Shown: positions 53,296 through 62,462 of the stretch, piece by piece
Position numbering within the stretch: the stretch's first letter is position 1
Layout of the letters: every line of letters starts with the position of its first letter
NCBI RefSeq assembly: GCF_001902145.1
Contig: NZ_MRST01000027.1
Coordinates: forward strand, 354,519-418,518
DNA from: Pseudomonas fluorescens
GTDB lineage: Bacteria > Pseudomonadota > Gammaproteobacteria > Pseudomonadales > Pseudomonadaceae
DNA: 64,000 bases
Direction: 5' to 3'
Notes under the pieces: model-generated
Database searches by the model: none
Seen by the model: the letters and a program-made list of their open reading frames with translations, nothing else
What the model was told of the DNA's origin: nothing
Program-made: the position numbers and the translations under genes

Positions 53296-55488
53296 ATGCA
53301 TAACTTTCCACGACACTCCCATTTATTGCTTCTGGCTGGCCTCAGTGCCCTGCCCGTCTGTGGCGCTGTTGCGGCTGACGAGCAGGAACCCACGCTCCAA
53401 TCCGTGACAGTCACCGCTACCCGCCGCGAAGAATCGCTGCAAAAAGTCCCGGTGGCCGTCTCGGTGCTCGATGGCGAGCAACTGGAGCGTGACAATCGCA
53501 ACGGGGTGGCGAGCATCGCGCAGCAAGTACCGTCGCTGAACTTTCGCACCGGCGCGTCGAACAAGGACACGTCATTGTTCGTGCGCGGCGTGGGCACCAT
53601 TTCAACCTCGCCGGGCGTTGAGCCAACGGTGGCTACGGTGATCGATGGCGTGGTCTATGCACGCCCCGGCCAGGCCACGCTAGACCTGCTGGATTTGGAG
53701 CGCATCGAGGTGCTGCGTGGCCCACAAGGCACGTTGTTCGGTAAGAACGCGTCGGCCGGTGTGCTGAATATCACCAGTAAGGCGCCGACCGCCCAGACCC
53801 ACGGTTTTATCGACCAGTCGTTCTACAGCGGCAATGAAAGCCGCACGCGCTTCGGCATCGGCGGCAGCCTGGTGCCGGAGGTGCTCAAGGGCTCGATCAG
53901 CACGTTGTTCGGCAGCTACGACGGTAACGTCGATAACCGCCACAACGGTCAGGAGGTCAACGGTTACAACCACAAGGGCATTCGCGGCAAGCTGGAATTC
54001 ACGCCCAACGATGACGTGAGACTGACCCTGATCGCCGACTACATGCAGTCCCACGATGACGCGCCCAATGGCGTGGTCAGCAAGTCCCTGAGCCCGGCGT
54101 TCAGCAATGCGCTGGGCCCGGTGCAGGCATCCCGCGACAACCGCGATATCAATACCGATACCCGCAGCCATGTGGAAGACACCAACAAGGGCTTGTCGGC
54201 GCAGTTGGACTGGAACCTGGGCGACTACACCCTCACCTCGATCACCGCCTGGCGTGGCTGGGACAATACCCAATATCAGGATGGCGACCGTCTCGGCACG
54301 GTCACCGCCGTGTTCCCCGGCACCGCCGACAAAGGCGACCTGGCGTTCGACCAGTACTCCCAGGAGCTGCGCCTGGCCTCGCCCAAAGGTGAGTTCCTTG
54401 AGTACGTCGGCGGCCTGTTCTACATGCATGGCAAGGATGAGGAAACCTACCAGCGCACCCTCACCACCACGGCGCGGGTCGATAGAGGCGTTGCCGACTA
54501 CAGCACCACCAGCGACAGCTACGCGGCGTTCGGCGAGACCACGCTCAACTTCACCTCGCGCTTTCGTGGTATCGCCGGGTTGCGTTACACCCATGACGAC
54601 TTGAAGTACGACCATCGCCGCGTGTCCACCTCCCCCACGACCGTCAGCGGCATCCAACCGGCAACATCAAGTTCGGGTTCGGTGGACGAGGACGGCTGGT
54701 CCGGTCGGCTGGGTGTGCAGTACGACCTCAGCGACAACATCACCAGCTACCTCACCTACTCGCGTGGCTACAAAGGACCTGCCTACAACGTGTTCTTCAA
54801 CATGCAGCCGCGCGACACCGACGCGCTCAAGCCGGAGACCTCCAATACCTGGGAAGCCGGGATCAAGGCCACTGCCTGGAACAACCGCCTGACCACCAAC
54901 CTGGCGGTGTTCCACAGTGACTACGACAACTACCAGGCCAACTTTTTCGACACCGTCGCCGGCCAAGTCGTGACGCGCCTGATCAACGCTGGCAGCGTCA
55001 GCACCGAAGGCGTCGAACTCGATTACGCGTTGCAAGCCACCCAGCGACTCAAGCTCTCCGGTGCCCTGGCCTATACCCGGGCACGCATCGATGAGTTCAC
55101 CTGCCCGCCAGGCGCTGCGGCAACGTGCAACGTCAATGGCAAGCCACTGCCGTTCAGCCCGGACTGGAAAAGCTACGTGCGCGCCGACTACAGCATCCCT
55201 CTGGATAACGGCCTGGATATCGAACTGGGCACTGACTACAGCTGGCAGAGCGAAGTGCAGTACGACATCAGCCAGAACCTGGACACAAAGCAAGGCGCGT
55301 ACGGCATCTGGAACGCCAGCGTGGCGGTGGCTGACTACACCAATGGTTGGCGCGTTGCGCTGTTGGCGAAGAATCTCGCCGACAAATCCTACTCACCGCT
55401 GCTGGCCAGCGGCGGCAACTACATCTACCGCGCCGTGCCTCGTGACGATGAGCGTTACTTCGGCGTGCAACTGCGCAAGGATTTCTAG
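53296..55488 (+). CDS. TonB-dependent receptor (LacI-controlled)
   Basis: 730 residues with a signal peptide, TonB box-like TLQSVTVTATRR, plug domain (LFVRGVGTISTSPGVEPTVATVIDGV, RGPQGTLFGKNA) and a barrel ending in GVQLRKDF. No N-terminal signalling domain. The LacI regulator and the monooxygenase gene downstream suggest uptake of an organic compound and not a siderophore. Confidence 0.9.
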   Translation: MHNFPRHSHLLLLAGLSALPVCGAVAADEQEPTLQSVTVTATRREESLQKVPVAVSVLDGEQLERDNRNGVASIAQQVPSLNFRTGASNKDTSLFVRGVGTISTSPGVEPTVATVIDGVVYARPGQATLDLLDLERIEVLRGPQGTLFGKNASAGVLNITSKAPTAQTHGFIDQSFYSGNESRTRFGIGGSLVPEVLKGSISTLFGSYDGNVDNRHNGQEVNGYNHKGIRGKLEFTPNDDVRLTLIADYMQSHDDAPNGVVSKSLSPAFSNALGPVQASRDNRDINTDTRSHVEDTNKGLSAQLDWNLGDYTLTSITAWRGWDNTQYQDGDRLGTVTAVFPGTADKGDLAFDQYSQELRLASPKGEFLEYVGGLFYMHGKDEETYQRTLTTTARVDRGVADYSTTSDSYAAFGETTLNFTSRFRGIAGLRYTHDDLKYDHRRVSTSPTTVSGIQPATSSSGSVDEDGWSGRLGVQYDLSDNITSYLTYSRGYKGPAYNVFFNMQPRDTDALKPETSNTWEAGIKATAWNNRLTTNLAVFHSDYDNYQANFFDTVAGQVVTRLINAGSVSTEGVELDYALQATQRLKLSGALAYTRARIDEFTCPPGAAATCNVNGKPLPFSPDWKSYVRADYSIPLDNGLDIELGTDYSWQSEVQYDISQNLDTKQGAYGIWNASVAVADYTNGWRVALLAKNLADKSYSPLLASGGNYIYRAVPRDDERYFGVQLRKDF

Positions 55489-55489
55489 C

Positions 55490-56815
55490 ATGAGCCGTCA
55501 ACTCAAACTCGGCGCCTTCCTGATGGCTACCGGGCACCACGTGGCCGCCTGGCGCCACCCCGATGTACCGGCAAATGCCGGGCTGGACTTCGCCCACTAC
55601 AAGCATTTGGCACGGGTGGCGGAAGCGGCGAAGTTCGACGCACTGTTCGTAGCCGACAGCATCGCCGCCGCCACTGGTGAGGTCGCCAGCCAGATGGCGC
55701 GTTCGGATCATTTCGAGCCGCTCACCCTGCTCTCGGCCCTCAGTGCCGTGACCGAGCATATCGGCCTGATCGCCACCGCTACCACCAGCTACAACGAGCC
55801 GTACCACGTGGCGCGCAAATTCGCCTCGCTGGATCACCTCTCCGGCGGTCGCGCAGGCTGGAACCTGGTGACCTCGGACAACGCGGCCGAGGCGCTGAAT
55901 TTTGGTCGTGACGAGCACCTGGGTCACGCCGAACGCTACAGCCGCGCACGGGAATTTCATCAGGTGGTGACGGGGCTGTGGGACAGCTGGGACGACGACG
56001 CCTTCGTGCGCGACAAGGCCAGCGGGCGCTATTACGAGCCGAGTAAACGCCATGTGTTGGACCATGTGGGCGAACACTTCCAGGTCCAAGGCCCCCTGAA
56101 CGTGGCGCGCTCGCCCCAGGGCCAGCCAGTGATCGTGCAGGCCGGCTCCTCGGAAACCGGCCGTGAACTGGCCGCGCAGACCGCCGAAGTGGTGTTTACC
56201 GCGCAGACCTCACTGGCCGACGCGCAGGCCTTCTATAGCGACCTCAAAGGGCGCCTGGGCCAATACGGGCGCGAGGCCGACTCGCTGAAAATCATGCCGG
56301 GCGTGTTTGTGGTGGTGGGGCAAACCGAAGCCTTGGCCCAGGCCAAATTCGAAGCGTTCCAGGCGCTGGTCGAACCCGAGGTGGGGGTGGCGTTGCTGGG
56401 GCGCATGCTGGGCAATTTCGACCTGTCCAGCTACCCGCTGGATGGGCCGCTGCCGCAGCTACCCTTGACCGACAGCGGACAGCGCAGCCGTCAGCAACTG
56501 CTGAGTGACCTGGCCCAACGCGAACAACTGACGCTGGCGCAACTGGGCCGACGCATTGCCGGTGGGCGAGGTCATTACAGTCTGATCGGCACGCCGGTGC
56601 AGATCGCCGATGAACTGCAGCGCTGGTTCGAAGAGGGTGCGGCGGATGGCTTCAATATTCTGGTACCGCACCTGCCGGGCGGGCTGGAGGACTTTGCCCG
56701 CCTGGTCGTTCCCGAGTTACAGCGGCGCGGCTTGTTTCGTCGCGAATACACCGGCACCACACTGCGCGAAAACCTTGGTTTGGCGCGCCCGGGTAACCAT
56801 TTCAAGGACACTTGA
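55490..56815 (+). CDS. LLM-class flavin-dependent monooxygenase (NtaA/DszA type)
   Basis: 441 residues of the luciferase-like fold with VTSDNAAEALNFG, DHVGEHFQVQGPLN and VIVQAGSSETGRELAAQTAEVVF, all typical of the NtaA/SnaA/DszA group. Needs FMNH2 from a partner reductase not seen here. ATG is two bases after the receptor stop, AAGGA nine bases before. Probably oxidises the compound imported by the receptor, for example an organic sulfur or amine compound. Confidence 0.88.
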   Translation: MSRQLKLGAFLMATGHHVAAWRHPDVPANAGLDFAHYKHLARVAEAAKFDALFVADSIAAATGEVASQMARSDHFEPLTLLSALSAVTEHIGLIATATTSYNEPYHVARKFASLDHLSGGRAGWNLVTSDNAAEALNFGRDEHLGHAERYSRAREFHQVVTGLWDSWDDDAFVRDKASGRYYEPSKRHVLDHVGEHFQVQGPLNVARSPQGQPVIVQAGSSETGRELAAQTAEVVFTAQTSLADAQAFYSDLKGRLGQYGREADSLKIMPGVFVVVGQTEALAQAKFEAFQALVEPEVGVALLGRMLGNFDLSSYPLDGPLPQLPLTDSGQRSRQQLLSDLAQREQLTLAQLGRRIAGGRGHYSLIGTPVQIADELQRWFEEGAADGFNILVPHLPGGLEDFARLVVPELQRRGLFRREYTGTTLRENLGLARPGNHFKDT

Positions 56816-56985
56816 TCCTGATGAGAAGAACTCGGCGGCGAGACGTTTTGTCATCAGGAAACGCCTTGAAGTAAGGTCAAAGAGTTGGAGCCTAACAACC
56901 GGGTACGGCGGCTGGATGTGGAAAATTTCCTTGGCGCATGTCACTGATGGACACGCGCCAACCACGCACGCTACCAGGCGCATGC

Positions 56986-58368
56986 CTATGCGGTTTCCAG
57001 CGCCACTGAGGTGGTTGCCGCTTTCGGCGCCCTGCCGAGCATGGACACGGGAATGGCCAGAATCAGCCCACCACTGACGAACAGACACAGGGCCAATACA
57101 TAGGTGCCGTTGTTGATGTTGCCGGTGAGGTTCTCAGCCACCGCTGTGATCATCGCCCCCGTGAACCCCGACAGGTTGCCGATGGCGTTGATCATGCCAA
57201 TGCCGGCTGCGGCCGCGACGCCCGACAACAAGGTCCCCGGCAGGGTCCAGAAAATCGGCATCAGGCTCAGAATCCCGGAGGCGGCGACGCTCAGGAAGAT
57301 TACCGACAACACCAGGTTGTCGGCGAAGAAGGCACTGAAGATCAAGCCGACCCCACCGATGAAGGCGGGAATGGCCGCGTGCAGGCGCCGCTCGCCGGTA
57401 CGGTTGGAGTGTCGTGCGTTGAGCAGCATCACCACAGTGGCGATGGCGTAGGGTATGGCGGTCAGGAAGCCGATGTGCAAACTGTTGGTGATACCGCTGC
57501 TTTTGATAATCGAGGGCATCCAGAACGCCAGGCCGTAGAAGCCCGTGTTGAAGGTCAGCAAGATCAGCACCAGCAACCATACCTTCGGGTTGAAGAACAC
57601 CTCACTCAAGCGCGTCGCCTTGCCGTGATTATCGGTTTGCAGATTGGCTTTGAGCAGGTTTTTTTCCGCCGTTGAAAGCCATTTGGCCTTGTCGATGTTG
57701 TCGGCCAGGCAAACGATTACGATCACAGCCATGATGATCGACGGAACGCCTTCGATGATCAGCATCCACTGCCAGCCCGACAGGCCGTGCACGCCCTGCA
57801 TGCTGTTCATCAGCCACCCGGAGAGCATCCCGCCCAGTGTCAGGCTGATCGGCATGGCCATCAGGAAGCCGGACATCACACGGCTTTGCCGATGCGTTGG
57901 AAACCAGTAATTGAGGTACAGGATGACGCCAGGGAAGAAGCCGGCTTCACACACCCCCAGCAGAAAGCGCAACACATAAAACATGCTGTTTGACTGGATA
58001 CCGAAGAACCCCGCCAGTGGCACGGTGTATGCCACTGCCATGGAGATCACTGCCCAACTGAGCATGATCCGGGCGATCCAGAACCGTGCCCCGAAGCGAT
58101 GCAGCAGCAGGTTGCTGGGGACTTCGAAGAGGAAATACCCCCAGAAAAACATACTGGCGCCCAACGCATAGACCGTGTTGCTAAATTGCAGCTCATTGAG
58201 CATATCCAACTTGGCAAAGCCTATGTTGACCCGGTCCAGGTAGGCCGCCATGTAACACAAGAGCAGCACGGGAAGGATGCGCCAGATGACTTTGCGGTAG
58301 GTCTGGTTTTCGAAATCAAGTTCGCGAGATTGCGCCTGCGCGGGCAAGTGCTCGGAGATGGTTTGCAT
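56986..58368 (-). CDS. MFS transporter, anion:cation symporter family (sugar-acid type)
   Basis: 460 residues with 12 membrane helices and the ACS-family signatures YLDRVNIGFAKLDM and GVCEAGFFPGVILYLNYWFP. This family brings in tartrate, galactonate, phthalate or glucarate. It follows the ketoglutarate semialdehyde dehydrogenase gene by about 90 bases in the same direction, so it is probably the uptake system of the same catabolic set. The ATG 58368 is preceded by AGGGG. Confidence 0.88.
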   Translation of the reverse strand: MQTISEHLPAQAQSRELDFENQTYRKVIWRILPVLLLCYMAAYLDRVNIGFAKLDMLNELQFSNTVYALGASMFFWGYFLFEVPSNLLLHRFGARFWIARIMLSWAVISMAVAYTVPLAGFFGIQSNSMFYVLRFLLGVCEAGFFPGVILYLNYWFPTHRQSRVMSGFLMAMPISLTLGGMLSGWLMNSMQGVHGLSGWQWMLIIEGVPSIIMAVIVIVCLADNIDKAKWLSTAEKNLLKANLQTDNHGKATRLSEVFFNPKVWLLVLILLTFNTGFYGLAFWMPSIIKSSGITNSLHIGFLTAIPYAIATVVMLLNARHSNRTGERRLHAAIPAFIGGVGLIFSAFFADNLVLSVIFLSVAASGILSLMPIFWTLPGTLLSGVAAAAGIGMINAIGNLSGFTGAMITAVAENLTGNINNGTYVLALCLFVSGGLILAIPVSMLGRAPKAATTSVALETA

Positions 58369-58381
58369 GAGGTAACCCCTG

Positions 58382-58397
58382 GGCATATGGATATGCC
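58382..58397. promoter_or_regulatory. 16-base inverted repeat before the MFS gene
   Basis: GGCATATGGATATGCC, with seven-base arms, lies between the dehydrogenase stop and the transporter start. It might be an operator or a short hairpin in the transcript. Confidence 0.4.
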
Positions 58398-58457
58398 TGA
58401 TTATTTTTATCGAATGGGTCAAACCGGATGAGTACTCATCCGGCGGTACAGCGGTCA

Positions 58458-60038
58458 TTACAGTGGCTGGGCCGTGTGCTCTCCATTGACCAGGCGCATC
58501 AGCCCCAAGGGATTGCTGTTCTTCAACGCATCGGGAAGCAAGGTATCGGGGACGTTCTGGTAGCACACCGGTCGCAGGAACCGATCGATAGCCAAGGTGC
58601 CTACCGAGGTGCCACGGGCATCGGACGTCGCCGGCCAGGGGCCGCCATGGACCATGGCATCGCAGACTTCTACCCCGGTCGGGTAGCCGTTGATCAGCAC
58701 GCGTCCGACTTTTTGCTCAAGTACGCCCACCAGGTCGGCGCATTGTTCAAGTTCAGCCGGTTCACCGATCAGGGTGGCTGTCAGTTGACCGCGCAATCCC
58801 TGCAAGGCCGCCAATAGCTCGGCCCGATCAGCCACCTCCACCACCACCGTGGCCGGGCCGAAAATCTCTTCCTGCAGCAAAACACTGCCTGTCAGAAGCA
58901 GCTCGACGTCAGCCTGGAACAACTGCGCGCGCGCCTGGTTACCCGGCTGTGAGTGCCCGGCCAAATGGGTGATCTGCGGGTGCCCCAGCAAGGCTTCACA
59001 GCCCTGGACATAGCTGCGCAGGCCGTTGGCATTGAGCATCGTTTGCCCCGGCTGATCGGCCAGCAAGGTACTGAGCGTTTGCACGAAGCGGCTGAACGCC
59101 GCTGAGCGAATGCCAATGACCAAGCCAGGACTGGTGCAGAACTGCCCTGCCCCCATGACCACCGAAGCCGCCAGTTCGGTCGCCACACGCTCGCCCCGTA
59201 CCTGCAAGGCTTCTGGCAATACCAGTACCGGATTGATGCTGCTCATCTCGGCAAACACCGGGATCGGTTGCGGACGCGCAGCGGCCATGTCACACAGCGC
59301 CCTGCCGCCCTTGAGTGACCCGGTGAAGCCGACGGCTTGAATCATGGGGTGCTTGACCAAGGCTTCACCCACACCGGCACCGAAGACCATGTTGAACACG
59401 CCTTTGGGCATGTCGGTCTGCTCAGCGGCCCGAATGATGGCTTCGGCCACCCGCTCAGCGGTCGCCATGTGCCCGCTGTGGGCCTTGAACACGACCGGGC
59501 AGCCAGCGGCGAGCGCAGCAGCGGTATCACCGCCTGCGGTGGAGAATGCCAGCGGAAAATTGCTGGCGCCGAACACCGCTACCGGGCCGAGGCCCAGGCG
59601 GCATTGGCGCAGATCGGCCCGAGGCAAGGGTTGGCGAGCGGGCAGCGGCAAGTCGATACGCGCCCCGTAAAAGTCGCCGCGACGCAGGGCCTGGGCGAAC
59701 AGGCGCATCTGGCCACTGGTGCGGGATCGTTCGCCCTGTATACGTGCCGCCGGCAAGGCAGTCTCCTGGCAGACGAGGGCCACGAAGTCATCGCCCAAGG
59801 CGTCCAGTTCACTAGCGATGGCCTCCAGAAATTGCGCTCGGCGCACGGCCGACAGGTTGCGATAAGCGGGATAGGCTTGGCCGGCAGCCGTGGCAGCGGC
59901 ATGCACTTCCTCGACCGTAGCCTGGACGAAAGCTGTGGGCAGTGGTTGCCCGGTTGTAGCATCCACGCTGTGCAGTAGCACCGACCCGGCAGCGCTGCGG
60001 CCACCGGCGATAAAGTTGTGTCCGGACAGTTGGGGCAT
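58458..60038 (-). CDS. 2,5-dioxovalerate (ketoglutarate semialdehyde) dehydrogenase
   Basis: 526 residues. NADP(+) aldehyde dehydrogenase fold with FGASNFPLAFSTAGGDTAAALAAGCPVVFKAH, catalytic Glu in FAEMSSINPV and catalytic Cys in GAGQFCTSPG. These match the KGSADH branch and not general aldehyde dehydrogenases. It converts 2,5-dioxopentanoate to 2-oxoglutarate, the last step of Weimberg-type pentonate breakdown and of glucarate/galactarate routes. ATG 60038 has GGAGA six bases before. Confidence 0.88.
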   Translation of the reverse strand: MPQLSGHNFIAGGRSAAGSVLLHSVDATTGQPLPTAFVQATVEEVHAAATAAGQAYPAYRNLSAVRRAQFLEAIASELDALGDDFVALVCQETALPAARIQGERSRTSGQMRLFAQALRRGDFYGARIDLPLPARQPLPRADLRQCRLGLGPVAVFGASNFPLAFSTAGGDTAAALAAGCPVVFKAHSGHMATAERVAEAIIRAAEQTDMPKGVFNMVFGAGVGEALVKHPMIQAVGFTGSLKGGRALCDMAAARPQPIPVFAEMSSINPVLVLPEALQVRGERVATELAASVVMGAGQFCTSPGLVIGIRSAAFSRFVQTLSTLLADQPGQTMLNANGLRSYVQGCEALLGHPQITHLAGHSQPGNQARAQLFQADVELLLTGSVLLQEEIFGPATVVVEVADRAELLAALQGLRGQLTATLIGEPAELEQCADLVGVLEQKVGRVLINGYPTGVEVCDAMVHGGPWPATSDARGTSVGTLAIDRFLRPVCYQNVPDTLLPDALKNSNPLGLMRLVNGEHTAQPL

Positions 60039-60122
60039 GACAGTCTCCTGACCCAGATAGGAATCTGGTCGGTACTCTACTGCCGCCAATCGATTCTTTC
60101 CCAATGGCATTTGTTGATTATC

Positions 60123-60141
60123 CGATAACGATCCGTTATCG
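60123..60141. promoter_or_regulatory. 19-base palindrome upstream of KGSADH
   Basis: CGATAACGATCCGTTATCG, eight-base arms and a three-base spacer. Its core ATAAC-N5-GTTAT is repeated at 61136-61150 between lysR and xylX. It fits the T-N11-A form of LysR operators. Confidence 0.6.
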
Positions 60142-60164
60142 CAGCAGTCGCAGATTTTCTGCCT

Positions 60165-61115
60165 TTAGCCCGGCTGATCCCTGGCCAGGCGTGCGTTTTC
60201 CTTGAGTATTTCGGCAAACTCCAGCGCCGCCCCGATCAGTGGTTCGCCTTTGCGCGTGAGGATGCCGTAATCCTGTGGCACCAAGTGCAGCGGGGTATCG
60301 AGCGTTTTGAGTTGGCCGCTTTCGAGCAGCGGGTTGACCATGGCGCTGGGCAGCATCCCGATCATCGGCCCGCGCTGCAAAACCTGAAGAAAGGTCTGCA
60401 TGGAAATGGTGTCGATGGTGTTGCGTGGCATCCCGACCCCGGCTTCGGCAAAGGCGTGTTCCATGCGGCCACGAATCGGCGTGCCGACCGGGTAGAGAAT
60501 CCACGGCAAGTCCACCAATTGTTGCAATGAGAGAGGGCCGGCATCTGCCAGCGGGTGACGGCCGTTGACCACGATAGAAAACGGTTCGGGGGCCAAGGGC
60601 TCGAAGTCATAACGGCGCTGCTGGCTTTGATCGGTAAACCGGGCCACTGCCAGGTCCAGCTGCTTCTCTTCGAGCATTTCCATCAGGCGATTACTGGTCT
60701 GCTCCACCACTTCAATCGAGAGCAACGGCCAGCGCTGCTTGATCTGCAGGACCGCTTCGGGCAAAGCCGCCGCCGTGGCGGCAAAAATCCCACCGACCTT
60801 GAGGGAGCCATGACCGCCCTCACGCAGGCTGCTGATTTGCTCGACAAACGAACGTGCGTCGTTCAAGGCGATCTGCGCATACCGCAGCACATGCTCGCCC
60901 AGGGCCGTCGGCGGCATGCTGCGCGGCAATCGTTCGAACAGGGCGAAGCCGAGCAGGCTTTCGATTTCCTTGAGCATCTTGCTAATGGCCGGCTGACTGA
61001 GGTTCATCTGCTGCGCCGCCAAGTGCATGTTGCGCGTGCGCCCCAGCGTATCGATCAACACCAGGTGACGGAATTTCAGCCAGCCGCAGAAACTGGAGAA
61101 GGACAGATCGGACAT
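60165..61115 (-). CDS. LysR-family regulator of the sugar-acid genes
   Basis: About 316 residues; helix-turn-helix with MHLAAQQMNLSQPAISKMLKEIESLLGF and a full effector domain. It resembles the GbpR/PcaQ type. It is located between the dehydrogenase operon and the divergent dehydratase operon, with an ATAAC-N5-GTTAT site on either side, so it probably controls both. Confidence 0.88.
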   Translation of the reverse strand: MSDLSFSSFCGWLKFRHLVLIDTLGRTRNMHLAAQQMNLSQPAISKMLKEIESLLGFALFERLPRSMPPTALGEHVLRYAQIALNDARSFVEQISSLREGGHGSLKVGGIFAATAAALPEAVLQIKQRWPLLSIEVVEQTSNRLMEMLEEKQLDLAVARFTDQSQQRRYDFEPLAPEPFSIVVNGRHPLADAGPLSLQQLVDLPWILYPVGTPIRGRMEHAFAEAGVGMPRNTIDTISMQTFLQVLQRGPMIGMLPSAMVNPLLESGQLKTLDTPLHLVPQDYGILTRKGEPLIGAALEFAEILKENARLARDQPG

Positions 61116-61135
61116 GGATATTCCCTGGGCAAGCA

Positions 61136-61164
61136 ATAACCTGACGTTATCAAATATTGAATAT
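61136..61164. promoter_or_regulatory. LysR operator region between lysR and xylX-like gene
   Basis: ATAAC-CTGAC-GTTAT at 61136-61150 has the same core as the palindrome at 60125-60139. Next to it is ATATTGAATAT (61154-61164), another T-N11-A-like repeat. Confidence 0.55.
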
Positions 61165-61230
61165 ATCTCATTGGAGTTTATCGCCTCGCCGCCCTAGCGT
61201 GAAGGCTTTAACACACCAGGAAACTACGCC

Positions 61231-62412
61231 ATGTCGTTATTGCTGACCCCCGAAAATACCCTGCCGGTTGATGGCATGGCTGCCACCTTGATCGGCCGCG
61301 CCTGGGTGCCAGGCAGTATCGCAGGCCCTTCGCCGATAGTGCTGCGCAGCGACGGCGTGTTTGATCTGTCGGCGCATTTTTCGACCCTGAGCGAGCTGCT
61401 GGAAACGCAGTCTCCACTGGCAGCCGTAAGGCAGACGCCCGGTACCTTCGTCACCAGTGTCCAGGCGCTACTCGCCAACACCGGCCCCGATCCCGATCCG
61501 TCCCGACCCTACTTGCTGCCGCCCCTGGACTTGCAAGTGATCAAGGCCGCAGGGGTCACGTTCGCAGCCAGCATGATCGAGCGCGTGATCGAAGAGCAGG
61601 CCGGCGGTGATGTGGCAAAAGCCGACGCTGTGCGCGCCACCGTTCAGAGCGTAATTGGCGACAACCTGCGCTCGATCGTACCGGGCTCGGAGCAAGCCAT
61701 GCGCCTCAAAGCCTTGCTGATCGAACGGGGGATGTGGTCGCAATACCTGGAAGTCGGCATTGGCCCGGATGCAGAAATCTTCACCAAGGCGCCTATCCTC
61801 GCGGCGGTGGGAAGCGGCAGCCACATCGGCATTCATCCCGGCTCGCAATGGAACAACCCGGAACCCGAAGTGGTGCTGGCGGTGAACAGCCGTGGCCAGA
61901 TCCACGGCGCCACCCTGGGCAACGACGTCAACCTGCGCGATTTCGAAGGCCGCAGCGCGCTGTTGTTGAGCAAAGCCAAGGACAATAATGCGTCGTGCGC
62001 CATTGGGCCGTTTATTCGTCTGTTTGACGAACACTTCGGCCTGGATGATGTGCGGGACTGCGTGGTCAATCTCGAAGTACACGGCGAAGATGGTTATCGG
62101 CTGCAAGGCTCAAGCTCCATGAGTCAGATCAGCCGCGACCCACAGGACCTGGTGGGTCAGACACTCAACGCCAGTCACCAGTACCCGGATGGTTTTCTGC
62201 TGTTTCTCGGTACGCTGTTCGCCCCCACTGAAGACCGTGATCAAGCCGGCAGCGGTTTCACCCACAAGCTGGGTGACCGCGTCCGTATCAGCAGCCCGTT
62301 GCTCGGCAGCCTGCATAACCAGGTGACCCACAGCTCTGTCGCCACCCCCTGGACGTTCGGGGTGGGCGCCTTGTTGCGCAATCTGGCGTCCCGTGGCCTG
62401 CTCACCCGCTGA
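61231..62412 (+). CDS. XylX-like 2-keto-3-deoxypentonate dehydratase (FAH family)
   Basis: 393 residues of the fumarylacetoacetate hydrolase fold. Metal-binding and catalytic parts are seen as GVTFAASMIERV, PEPEVVLAVNSRGQIHGATLGNDVNLRDFEG and CAIGPF. The length and N-terminal extension match the XylX proteins of Caulobacter, which dehydrate 2-keto-3-deoxy-D-xylonate to 2,5-dioxopentanoate. The next gene is an IlvD/Edd dehydratase, which would make its substrate. Confidence 0.8.
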   Translation: MSLLLTPENTLPVDGMAATLIGRAWVPGSIAGPSPIVLRSDGVFDLSAHFSTLSELLETQSPLAAVRQTPGTFVTSVQALLANTGPDPDPSRPYLLPPLDLQVIKAAGVTFAASMIERVIEEQAGGDVAKADAVRATVQSVIGDNLRSIVPGSEQAMRLKALLIERGMWSQYLEVGIGPDAEIFTKAPILAAVGSGSHIGIHPGSQWNNPEPEVVLAVNSRGQIHGATLGNDVNLRDFEGRSALLLSKAKDNNASCAIGPFIRLFDEHFGLDDVRDCVVNLEVHGEDGYRLQGSSSMSQISRDPQDLVGQTLNASHQYPDGFLLFLGTLFAPTEDRDQAGSGFTHKLGDRVRISSPLLGSLHNQVTHSSVATPWTFGVGALLRNLASRGLLTR

Positions 62413-62462
62413 ATCCCAACCGATTGTCGATTCAGCCAATAATGACAAGAGAGAAATGAATC

